NCBI RefSeq assembly: GCF_004341945.1
Contig: NZ_SMBP01000001.1
Location: forward strand, 148,001 to 212,000
DNA from: Longicatena caecimuris
GTDB taxonomy: Bacteria; Bacillota_I; Bacilli_A; Erysipelotrichales; Erysipelotrichaceae
DNA: 64,000 nucleotides
Direction: 5' to 3'
Below the pieces are notes generated by a model. The model was not told where the DNA came from, did not search any database, and was given only the letters and a program-made list of their open reading frames with translations. Shown here piece by piece: positions 1 through 6,504 of the stretch. Both the position numbers and the translations under genes were made by a program. Position 1 is the first letter of the stretch, and each line of letters starts with the position of its first letter.

Positions 1-339
1 ATAATAATTTAAACCATCTTTGATCTGATCAGCTTTAAAACGTATCTTACCACCATCGCTATAAGACGTTAAACTACCCTTTGAATACACATAACTATCA
101 CCATATAACTTAACAGTTTCATTACCGTCAAAAGTAATAGGCTTGTTACTACAGCAAAAAACATAAGAACTATCCAAAGCAATAAAAGCGTAATAAGGGT
201 AATCATCGGCAATATCTTTATAAGCAGTAGGCAAAGGTGGAGTATCATATACGATACTAGCCGCACTTACAGGAGTAGTCCATAAACCAAACAAACAAGC
301 AAAACATAAAATACCAAAAAATATCTTTAATTTTTTCAT
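1..339 (-). CDS. Secreted inovirus adsorption-like protein, partial
   Basis: The reading frame is open from the ATG at 339 to the window edge (113 codons), so the C-terminus is missing. The start follows a GGAGATA ribosome site. Residues 1-26 are a signal peptide: two lysines, a hydrophobic stretch and a VSA-A type cleavage site. The exported part is rich in Tyr, Ser and Asp and contains a CC pair. In filamentous phages the gene after the major coat gene and its terminator usually encodes the pIII-like attachment protein, and the position here matches. The assignment rests on position and export signal, not on recognised domains; another secreted phage protein is possible. Confidence 0.55.
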   Translation of the reverse strand, partial: MKKLKIFFGILCFACLFGLWTTPVSAASIVYDTPPLPTAYKDIADDYPYYAFIALDSSYVFCCSNKPITFDGNETVKLYGDSYVYSKGSLTSYSDGGKIRFKADQIKDGLNYY

Positions 340-363
340 TACTTATCTCCTTTCATTCATCAT

Positions 364-412
364 GAAAATTTAAAGAAAGCCCCGCGACCGCAGTCATGCG
401 GGAGCGCGGGGC
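364..412 (-). terminator. GC-rich intrinsic terminator after the coat gene
   Basis: The arms GCCCCGCG (379-386) and CGCGGGGC (405-412) enclose an inner CCGC/GCGG stem with loop AGTCAT. Read leftward it is followed by a T-rich stretch. It lies 8 bp past the coat-protein stop and before the secreted-protein gene, the usual place for the inovirus terminator that keeps coat mRNA in excess. Its GC content stands out in AT-rich surroundings. Confidence 0.8.
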
Positions 413-419
413 AGTCATC

Positions 420-587
420 TTACAAAAACTTGTAAACGATGCGCGGTATTAAACCAACACCAACCATAATAGCCATGATAGCAATACCAACAGGTAATAA
501 TACACCAACATTGTCACTAACAGCTGTACTAATAGGAGCAAGTTGCTCAGCAGTAAGAGTAGCACCAGCAGCTAAAAAAGCACCCAT
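420..587 (-). CDS. Inovirus major coat protein (pVIII-like), 55 aa
   Basis: This small gene starts with ATG after a near-perfect AAAGGAGGT site. The product has the architecture of a mature filamentous-phage major coat protein. It has a small-residue, mildly acidic N-terminus (E14, D25), one hydrophobic helix (about residues 28-48, rich in V, I, G, A and M) and a short basic tail with R49 and K53, which would face the ssDNA. Known pVIII proteins are about 50 residues once mature. No cleavable signal peptide is evident, unlike coliphage pVIII. It sits between a small membrane protein gene and the GC-rich terminator. Identity is inferred from architecture and context. Confidence 0.75.
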   Translation of the reverse strand: MGAFLAAGATLTAEQLAPISTAVSDNVGVLLPVGIAIMAIMVGVGLIPRIVYKFL

Positions 588-614
588 AAATTACCTCCTT
601 TCTACCGACCTATT

Positions 615-758
615 TCAACGACCAACGAAATACATCAATGGACGTAAAACAAAATAAACAACTAAGATGCCAAAACCAACAATCACAGACCAATGTATTA
701 ATATATGTATCTGCTCAATATGTGAAAGAATCTCAGTAAGTAACTCAATATCACTCAA
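615..758 (-). CDS. Small inovirus membrane protein, 47 aa (minor coat candidate)
   Basis: The frame runs from a TTG at 758 that overlaps the stop of the upstream gene (TTGAGTGA), so translation is probably coupled. The product has a polar N-terminus, one strong membrane helix (about residues 24-41, ending VVYFVLRP) and ends in VGR. Size and place between the ssDNA-binding-like and coat genes resemble minor virion proteins such as pVII/pIX or pVI. The TTG start has only a weak ribosome site, so coupling or a different start remains possible. Function is inferred from position. Confidence 0.5.
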   Translation of the reverse strand: MSDIELLTEILSHIEQIHILIHWSVIVGFGILVVYFVLRPLMYFVGR

Positions 759-1014
759 CAGATATCAACTCACTGACCTTACCATATTTGTTATAGATAA
801 CTTTAACCTCTGTATCCACAACATCATCGATATTACGGCCCTGTAAAAACTCAATCATACGCTTTTCATTAAGACTAAATTTAAACGTCTCCCTACCTGC
901 AAAATACTGACTGTCTGGACGGTCGTTTAATACGTGACAAGTGTAACCTTGAATTTGTTGACCAGTCTTTTGGTCAGCAAAGTTGTAAGGGTTAATACCC
1001 ACTAATAACATCAT
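751..1014 (-). CDS. Putative inovirus ssDNA-binding protein, 87 aa
   Basis: First gene of the leftward virion operon. The ATG at 1014 lies 8 nt after AGGAGG; an earlier ATG at 1021 is out of frame. The product is a soluble 87-residue protein with mixed beta-type sequence, aromatic residues and basic clusters. Filamentous phages carry a gpV-type ssDNA-binding protein of about 80-90 residues directly upstream of the small virion genes, which fits. I recognise no definite motif, so the function is inferred from size and gene order. It overlaps the next gene by 8 bp. Confidence 0.5.
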   Translation of the reverse strand: MMLLVGINPYNFADQKTGQQIQGYTCHVLNDRPDSQYFAGRETFKFSLNEKRMIEFLQGRNIDDVVDTEVKVIYNKYGKVSELISVE

Positions 1015-1055
1015 GTGCCATACCTCCTTTTAATTTATAAGCACAAAACCATGAT

Positions 1056-1139
1056 ATGGTAAAATTTACCATGTAGATAATAAATAAGGATATTTATATC
1101 TTACATAAATATTATAAGATATAAATACAAATATGTAAA
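1056..1139 (-). promoter_or_regulatory. Phage virion promoter embedded in palindromes
   Basis: Leftward, a -35 TTTACA (complement of 1134-1139) and a -10 TATAAT (complement of 1111-1116) are 17 bp apart, a near-consensus sigma-A promoter. A perfect 12-bp inverted repeat (1092-1103 and 1115-1126, 11-bp spacer) covers the -10 and start region. A second palindrome with 8-bp arms (ATGGTAAA/TTTACCAT, 1056-1072) lies downstream, and a third pair TTACATA/TATGTAA (1101-1107, 1132-1138) overlaps. These are plausible operators for the neighbouring XRE repressor; the hairpins could also belong to a phage origin. Confidence 0.6.
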
Positions 1140-1167
1140 TAATAAATATTTATTTTTTAAATAAAAG

Positions 1168-1196
1168 CTTTAATTTTATAAATAAAAACATATAAT
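1168..1196 (+). promoter_or_regulatory. Promoter of the phage repressor
   Basis: A TATAAT at 1191-1196 is preceded 17 bp upstream by the weak -35 CTTTAA (1168-1173). It points to the repressor gene starting at 1223 and diverges from the virion promoter. Confidence 0.45.
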
Positions 1197-1222
1197 AACA
1201 ATAACAGAAAAGAGGCGAGATA

Positions 1223-1498
1223 ATGAATAGATTAAAAATACTCAGAGAGTCAAAAGGACTAAAACAAAAAGATATAGCAAATAAAATGAATTTGTCACAA
1301 GGAAATTACTCAAGATATGAACAAGGTACTTTGACACCAACAACAGAAACATTAATCGCATTATCAAACTATTACAATGTATCAATTGACTACATTTTAG
1401 GATTAGATAAAACAAAAGGTGACATAGAAATACAATTAGATTTAATAATAGATTACATAGAAAACATAAAAAAAAGCTTAAAAAAAGACGCTGAATAG
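1223..1498 (+). CDS. XRE-family phage repressor, 91 aa
   Basis: A compact HTH_3/Cro-cI type regulator. Residues 3-60 form the helix-turn-helix domain (KQKDIANKMNLSQGNYSRYE, followed by the TPTTETLIALS...DYILGL pattern typical of XRE repressors), with a short lysine-rich acidic tail. ATG follows an AAAGAGG site. It is divergent from the virion operon with palindromes between them, so it probably represses that promoter and perhaps itself. It is AT-rich like the rest of the phage segment. Confidence 0.85.
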   Translation: MNRLKILRESKGLKQKDIANKMNLSQGNYSRYEQGTLTPTTETLIALSNYYNVSIDYILGLDKTKGDIEIQLDLIIDYIENIKKSLKKDAE

Positions 1499-1506
1499 CG
1501 CCTTTA
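1485..1506. terminator. Bidirectional terminator between repressor and 83-aa ORF
   Basis: A hairpin CGCT-GAAT-AGCG extended by AAG/CTT overlaps the repressor stop. It has an A-run before it and T-rich sequence after it, so it can end both convergent transcripts. Confidence 0.5.
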
Positions 1507-1758
1507 TTACTTTATCTGAATAACTTTATACCTATCAAGTGGAACAAGACTCAAGACCTCTAAAATTAGCTCACAATGCCAGTCATAACTATCAATTAGC
1601 TTATGTGGAGCAAATTTAGTAACTTTAAGTTTAATATGCCCATCCTTATGCCAATAAGACCAATACTCATAATACATACCAAAGCCACTATGCACATAGA
1701 CATAACCAATACCAAAACGATAAACACGCTTATAATAACCCTGTATAATACCTAGCAT
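1507..1758 (-). CDS. Hypothetical Tyr-rich 83-aa protein at the phage edge
   Basis: Not recognised. The frame starts at ATG 1758 with no visible Shine-Dalgarno sequence, and an in-frame stop lies just upstream. The product is strongly enriched in aromatic residues (about 11 Tyr and 3 Trp) with alternating hydrophobic residues, suggesting a small beta-rich protein. It converges on the repressor. The dif-like site begins 10 bp before its start codon, so in a circular phage genome its promoter and ribosome site would come from the other end of the element. It may be untranslated in the integrated state. Confidence 0.35.
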   Translation of the reverse strand: MLGIIQGYYKRVYRFGIGYVYVHSGFGMYYEYWSYWHKDGHIKLKVTKFAPHKLIDSYDWHCELILEVLSLVPLDRYKVIQIK

Positions 1759-1768
1759 ATAAGTGTTA

Positions 1769-1796
1769 ACTTAGCGATATGTATATTATGTTGTTA
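1769..1796 (+). other. dif/XerCD-like site, likely inovirus attachment junction
   Basis: A 28-bp sequence with the 11-6-11 layout of dif. Left arm ACTTAGCGATA (1769-1779) starts ACTT like the B. subtilis dif arm. The centre TGTATA (1780-1785) equals the E. coli dif centre. The right arm TTATGTTGTTA (1786-1796) begins TTATGT like both known sites. It lies exactly where phage-type genes end. Many inoviruses lack an integrase and use host XerCD at dif. I infer it is a phage/chromosome junction or the chromosomal dif itself. Confidence 0.5.
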
Positions 1797-2469
1797 AATA
1801 ATATAAAAATATAAGGTTTATAAAACAATTAGTAATACTTAGCTCTTAATTATTACTATATACACACACTTCATATGATATTGTTTCTTCCAGCATTTCG
1901 TTTGTTGATCCTTTACACATTACTTTCTTATATTATATTTTTGTCATATAAATAGCTATTAATTCCTATAGCAAGTAGTATTCCTTATGATATATTACAT
2001 TATCTATTTCATGTATCTTGCTTCTATTGACTTTCTTCATATATTCTTTATTTTTAGCACGCTCTAATTTGCAACGAAAGCATGCTAAACGTATCTATGC
2101 TTTGCTTGCTGCATAAAATCGGATAGTATACTACCTCTGATTGCTATGTGTGCTTATTAAGGCGATTCATAGCATTATTCCTACATGTGATTAGGTGTTT
2201 TAAACTACATCATAGTATGTACATGATAAATTCATCATCTGCAATTTATTTGTCAAACAATAATATAATTATAGACATATTATTAACACATAAATTCAAT
2301 GCCAAGTCTATATGTTTATAATTCGTTTGTTGCATCCTGCTATAATTCTTTCAAAGAACATATCGTATTTCAATGGCCCGTTTTATAATAAATATAATTA
2401 TCTTATTATCATTCTCACCTCTTGTACCCTATACAATATGTGAAATAATTAACAAATAAATATCGTAAT
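1797..2469. other. Gene-free AT-rich stretch
   Basis: No ORF with a ribosome site was found on either strand. Part of it (2090-2173) shares short words with intergenic sequence near 43229-43295. It may be decayed sequence between the phage junction and the murT-gatD operon. Confidence 0.5.
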
Positions 2470-2496
2470 AAAAAAAGGATGATATTCATCACCCTG
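2470..2496 (-). terminator. Terminator of the murT-gatD operon
   Basis: Read leftward, AGGGTGAT-GAAT-ATCATCCT forms an 8-bp stem with one G-T pair, followed by a run of seven T. It lies about 20 bp after the gatD stop. Confidence 0.8.
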
Positions 2497-2515
2497 ATCA
2501 AATGTTCTTATGCTC

Positions 2516-3256
2516 TTAAATAGCGTGTAGTCGTTTTAACATTTGATTTTTCGCTTTATTTTCTAAAGAATCATCCAATGGCAATAGGTCTGAAAACTTC
2601 AAATCCGGATATTCTTTTGTTAAGCTCTTATAAATTACAAAATCAGCAATTTTGGGGTTTTTAGGAAATAAAGGGCCATGCATATATGTACCAAGCACCT
2701 TACCGTTATAGAAACCCTCTATTTTATCTTCAAAATTGTTTCCATAGCCAGCTATGACTTTGCCAAATGGAGTTGCTACATTTCTCGTTTGCCCACCATG
2801 GTTTTCAAAGCCGACTGCCATGAATTCTTCACCATCTAAATTACACTGAATAGCAATATTGCCAATACAACGTTTTCCATTATCGCCGCTTTCAGTATAA
2901 TAATCGAAGAATTTCAAACCTTCAATTTTTTCATTATTGGCATCGATATAATACTGACCAAATAACTGATATCCACCACATACAAGGAAAATGAAAGTAT
3001 TGCTATCCATAGCTTTTTGAATGTTATTTTTACGGGCAAGTAAATCATCAATCAGCATATGCTGTTCTTTATCTGCTCCCCCACCTAGAAACATCAGATG
3101 AAATTTGCTTAAATCTTTCTTTTCACCAATGGCACAAGTGTCAATCTCAATATCGATACCGCGATCTTTACAACGTTTCGTAAGTACCATCATATTCCCT
3201 TTATCTCCATAAAGATCCATGATATCGTGATACATCCAGCATACCTTTAATTTCAT
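2516..3256 (-). CDS. gatD: GatD, glutaminase subunit of lipid II isoglutaminyl synthase
   Basis: A CobB/CobQ-like class I glutamine amidotransferase of 246 aa. The nucleophile lies in LVCGGYQLFG (Cys93) and the catalytic His in GTYMHGP (His193). With MurT it forms the cytoplasmic complex that converts D-Glu of lipid II stem peptides to D-isoglutamine; GatD releases ammonia from glutamine. The ATG overlaps the murT stop by 4 bp and lies 8 nt after an AGGAGG inside murT, so translation is coupled. Length matches the family. Confidence 0.92.
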   Translation of the reverse strand: MKLKVCWMYHDIMDLYGDKGNMMVLTKRCKDRGIDIEIDTCAIGEKKDLSKFHLMFLGGGADKEQHMLIDDLLARKNNIQKAMDSNTFIFLVCGGYQLFGQYYIDANNEKIEGLKFFDYYTESGDNGKRCIGNIAIQCNLDGEEFMAVGFENHGGQTRNVATPFGKVIAGYGNNFEDKIEGFYNGKVLGTYMHGPLFPKNPKIADFVIYKSLTKEYPDLKFSDLLPLDDSLENKAKNQMLKRLHAI

Positions 3257-4566
3257 TTTTCATTCCTCCTTAGCAGCTTGCGAACCGGCTGCAAGGCCGT
3301 ATACGTAGCAATGGCATACATAGTGGTATCTGCATTCTTTAGACTTGCGACTGCCTTTTCCAGATTTTCTTCCACTTCAATGCGTTCTTTATAACCTGCA
3401 TACTTTAATCTTAATGCCATATCGTAACAACGTGTACCGCTGCAGATGATATGAACGGTTTTTTCGTTTACTAATTTTTCAAAAAATGTATCATAAATCC
3501 AGGATACATCAGTGCCATCCTGCGCATGATCATTTAATACCAGTAAAACTGTTTTATCATCCTGATCTTCTTCTATGACTTTCATGACTTCATTGGCACC
3601 TGTAGGATTTTTCACAAGATTCAATACACATTTTTGACCATGAAAGTTAAATTCTTCATTACGGCCATCAGGAACATCCATGGTTTCAAACGTTTTAGCT
3701 GCATACTGCATATCAATGTGGAAGAAATCTGCCACGCATAAAACAGCCATACAATTATACATGGTATATAAACCACCTTGTGGTGCATGAAATTCCATAT
3801 CTTTCCAAGTGAATTGGCGATCACGAATGCTTTTCACGCTACCTATGACATCTGTAGCAGGTGTTTCATAGTCCTTATTCTCACAATGGTATTCACCGAT
3901 ATGAGAATACTGGTAAAAGTCATAAATCAGCTTACCACCACAACGTGGACAGAATTTACCTTCACTTGCCTCTTTGTTAACGGTTTTGCTTTCCTCACAT
4001 CGCTCCATGGCAAAGTATCGTGCATCTGCTTGCACAGCAGCATCTTTTAAACGAACAACATTGGGATCATTGGCATTCAAGATCAAGGTACCATCAAAAT
4101 CATGGATTGCTTCTTCTACTTTTTGGATTAATTGCTCCATCTCCCTTGCCCTATCCAATTGATCACGAAAGAAATTAGTTACCACTAATGCGGTGACAGG
4201 CAGACTTTTAATAATATAAGGGATATTTAATTCGTCAACCTCTAATACGATATAATCGGCAGGCACTACACCAGATAGACTTGCCGCTTTCAATAAACAA
4301 GTCGTAATACCGGCACGCATATTATCACCTTTACGATTGGTAACCACTTGTTTATGAGCCGTTTCAAACATGGAAGCAATTAGATTGCTTGTAGATGTCT
4401 TGCCATTGGTTCCTGTTACTAAAATGATGGGGCATGAGATTTTCAGCTCTTTTAAGATGTTAGCATCAACCTTTAGTGCTAATTGTCCAGGCAGAGAACC
4501 TCCGCGATGAACCAAACTTAGCAGAAAGGATGCAAGCTTATTCAGCAGTATTGCGAGATACTTCAT
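3253..4566 (-). CDS. murT: MurT, Mur ligase subunit of lipid II isoglutaminyl synthase
   Basis: A 437-aa Mur-ligase-family protein with P-loop TGTNGKTSTS (residues 51-60), a central Mur ligase domain and a C-terminal DUF1727-type domain. It activates the lipid II D-Glu alpha-carboxylate with ATP and aminates it with ammonia from GatD. An inserted zinc-ribbon-like loop has Cys206, Cys209 and Cys228, but the position where a fourth cysteine is expected (residue 231) is lysine, so metal binding may differ. The start follows AGGAGG. A TATAAT (complement of 4615-4620) lies upstream, divergent from the purC-like gene. Confidence 0.92.
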   Translation of the reverse strand: MKYLAILLNKLASFLLSLVHRGGSLPGQLALKVDANILKELKISCPIILVTGTNGKTSTSNLIASMFETAHKQVVTNRKGDNMRAGITTCLLKAASLSGVVPADYIVLEVDELNIPYIIKSLPVTALVVTNFFRDQLDRAREMEQLIQKVEEAIHDFDGTLILNANDPNVVRLKDAAVQADARYFAMERCEESKTVNKEASEGKFCPRCGGKLIYDFYQYSHIGEYHCENKDYETPATDVIGSVKSIRDRQFTWKDMEFHAPQGGLYTMYNCMAVLCVADFFHIDMQYAAKTFETMDVPDGRNEEFNFHGQKCVLNLVKNPTGANEVMKVIEEDQDDKTVLLVLNDHAQDGTDVSWIYDTFFEKLVNEKTVHIICSGTRCYDMALRLKYAGYKERIEVEENLEKAVASLKNADTTMYAIATYTALQPVRKLLRRNEK

Positions 4567-4803
4567 ATAATTCCTCCTTGATTGCTAGAAGTGTATTGTA
4601 AAATTCACTTCCTTATTATACCTTGAAATGTTTAAAAACGCTACGTTCTTCATAGAATTTATGGGATTTCTTCTTTTATTATATAACTGCCCTTAGAAAT
4701 TATGTGAAAGCCTTTTAAAAATAAGAATATTTTCGGTAAAAGAGCAAAAAAAATTAAAAAATTGAAGAAATTGTAAAATTTAAGTGGTAATTATGCTGAG
4801 AAA

Positions 4804-4838
4804 TGCTATAATAATTTCGTCATTAAGGAATATGGAGG
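4804..4838 (+). promoter_or_regulatory. Extended -10 promoter and RBS of the purC-like gene
   Basis: TGCTATAAT (4804-4812) is a strong extended -10; no good -35 is seen. GGAGG at 4834-4838 lies 5 nt before the ATG at 4844 and decides that start over an upstream in-frame ATG at 4784, which lies before the -10 element. Confidence 0.65.
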
Positions 4839-4843
4839 ACACT

Positions 4844-5527
4844 ATGGAAAAAATCTACGTAGGTAAAACAAAAGATGTTTACAAATTAGACAACGGTAAC
4901 GTATTGTTGAAGTTTAAAGATGACTGTACTGGAAAAGATGGCGTTTTTGATCCAGGCGAAAATGCAGTTGGCTTAACAATCGAAGGTATTGGTAAAGCAA
5001 ATCTGGAAACTTCAATCCACTTCTTTGAAATCTTAAAAGATGCTGGCATCAAAACACATTACGTAAGTGCTAATGTAGAAGATGCAACGATGGAAGTTCT
5101 GCCTGCTACCGTATTTGGTAAAGGCTTGGAAGTTATCTGCCGTCTGGTAGCAACCGGTAGTTTCATTCGCCGTTATGGTGATTATATTGAAGATGGAACA
5201 CCTCTTCCTGGCGGATATGTAGAAACAACATTGAAAGATGATGCCAAAGGTGATCCGCTGATTACCAGTGAAGGTCTGGCTGCTTTAGGAATCATGAGCG
5301 AAGAAATGTTCGCAAGCATGAAAGAACAGACTTTAAAAATTACGGAAATTGTAGCTGCAGACTTGAAGAAAAAAGGTCTTGACCTGTATGATATCAAGTT
5401 TGAATTTGGTTACAACAATGATGAAGTGATTCTGATTGATGAAATTGCATCCGGAAACATGCGTGTTTACAAAGATGGTAAGATCGTTGATCCAGTTGAT
5501 CTGACATCAATTATTTTAGGTAAATAA
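4844..5527 (+). CDS. Divergent SAICAR synthetase paralog
   Basis: A 227-aa member of the PurC fold family (N-terminal YVGKTKDVY nucleotide-binding strand). It differs clearly from the canonical enzyme encoded next door. The TAFNG segment is replaced by a [11 protein letters not shown] segment, VRNxxAGS by CRLVATGS, and the SPDxxRLWD substrate-binding motif by [10 protein letters not shown]. Such paralogs are usually annotated phosphoribosylaminoimidazole-succinocarboxamide synthase in Clostridia-type genomes. The changed substrate residues leave its true substrate open. It has its own promoter and terminator, so it is regulated apart from purC-purB. Confidence 0.75.
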   Translation: MEKIYVGKTKDVYKLDNGNVLLKFKDDCTGKDGVFDPGENAVGLTIEGIGKANLETSIHFFEILKDAGIKTHYVSANVEDATMEVLPATVFGKGLEVICRLVATGSFIRRYGDYIEDGTPLPGGYVETTLKDDAKGDPLITSEGLAALGIMSEEMFASMKEQTLKITEIVAADLKKKGLDLYDIKFEFGYNNDEVILIDEIASGNMRVYKDGKIVDPVDLTSIILGK

Positions 5528-5534
5528 TGCAATG

Positions 5535-5575
5535 AAGCATTCTCATGCACGTAATAAGTGTGAGAATGCTTTTTT
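5535..5575 (+). terminator. Terminator after the purC-like gene
   Basis: AAGCATTCTCA pairs with TGAGAATGCTT (11 bp) around a GC/CAC-containing loop, followed by a T-run. Confidence 0.9.
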
Positions 5576-5609
5576 AAACGGTTACATTACAATATCAGCA
5601 CAAGAAAGA

Positions 5610-5638
5610 TTGACATGAAAAATCCCCTGCCCTATAAT
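5610..5638 (+). promoter_or_regulatory. Consensus sigma-A promoter of purC-purB
   Basis: TTGACA (5610-5615) and TATAAT (5633-5638) are exactly 17 bp apart, perfect consensus. The transcript would have a leader of about 115 nt before purC; I see no known purine riboswitch pattern in it. Confidence 0.9.
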
Positions 5639-5760
5639 TGTAAGGTAAAAAAAGCAATACATTTTTTTACTTGGTTTACATAGGTATTCATGTTCGATAT
5701 ATGCTATAGAAAAGATATTTATTTATGTGATATCTGTATATGGAAAGGAAATGAACAACA

Positions 5761-6468
5761 ATGAAAGAGTGCACATTACTTTACGAAGGAAAAGCAAAGA
5801 AAGTTTTTACCACAGAAGATGCTGATGCTGTTATTGTAGATTATAAAGATGATGCAACAGCATTTAATGGTTTAAAAAAAGGTACGATTCAAGGAAAAGG
5901 CAGTATGAATAATCGCATAACAAATTTTTTGTTTCAGAAGTTGGAAGAGCAAGGAATTCCAACCCATCTGATCAAGGAATTAGATGATCGCAAGACCTTG
6001 GTGAAAAAAGTGGATATCATCCCTTTAGAGGTCATCGTACGTAATAAGGTGGCTGGTAGTTTTGCGAAGCGTTTAGGCCTGGAAGAAGGCACGGAAATCA
6101 AGAGCCCGATCTTAGAATTCAGTTATAAAAATGATGAGCTTGGTGATCCTATGATCAACAGCTATATGGCAATTGCTATTGGTATTGCAACACGTGAAGA
6201 AATCGATACTATTACTGATATGGCATTTAAAATCAACAACACATTAAAGGATATCTTTGCGAAAGCCGATATCGAATTGATTGATTTTAAAATAGAATTT
6301 GGTAAATTTCATGATACTATTGTATTAGCGGATGAAATTTCCCCAGATACATGCAGATTATGGGATATGCATAGCCATGAACATTTAGATAAGGACCGTT
6401 TCCGCCGTGATTTAGGAAATGTGGAAGATGCCTATCAGGAAGTATGTAAACGTCTGCATATCGCTTAA
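5761..6468 (+). CDS. purC: Phosphoribosylaminoimidazole-succinocarboxamide synthase
   Basis: A canonical 235-aa SAICAR synthetase: N-terminal YEGKAKKVF, DDATAFNG, VRNKVAGSFAKRLG and SPDTCRLWD motifs are all present in order. It joins CAIR and aspartate with ATP in de novo purine synthesis. It is followed by purB after 36 bp, and both share one promoter. The second, divergent SAICAR synthetase lies directly upstream, and other early pur genes are absent from the window. Confidence 0.95.
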   Translation: MKECTLLYEGKAKKVFTTEDADAVIVDYKDDATAFNGLKKGTIQGKGSMNNRITNFLFQKLEEQGIPTHLIKELDDRKTLVKKVDIIPLEVIVRNKVAGSFAKRLGLEEGTEIKSPILEFSYKNDELGDPMINSYMAIAIGIATREEIDTITDMAFKINNTLKDIFAKADIELIDFKIEFGKFHDTIVLADEISPDTCRLWDMHSHEHLDKDRFRRDLGNVEDAYQEVCKRLHIA

Positions 6469-6504
6469 AAAATTACTTAAATAGATGAATGGAAAGGAGC
6501 TTAT

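Noticed and set aside
69-266. 65-aa leucine-rich leftward ORF
   Set aside because: It is a shadow of the secreted-protein frame that starts at 339, which has a ribosome site and a signal peptide.
439-657. Rightward 72-aa ORF over the coat gene
   Set aside because: No ribosome site, and it lies opposite the 55-aa coat gene and the next small gene.
4784-4843. Longer N-terminus for the purC-like protein
   Set aside because: The ATG at 4784 lies upstream of the -10 element, and a GGAGG precedes the ATG at 4844.
5639-5760. Purine riboswitch in the purC leader
   Set aside because: The leader is long enough but I found neither the conserved core words nor a terminator pairing.
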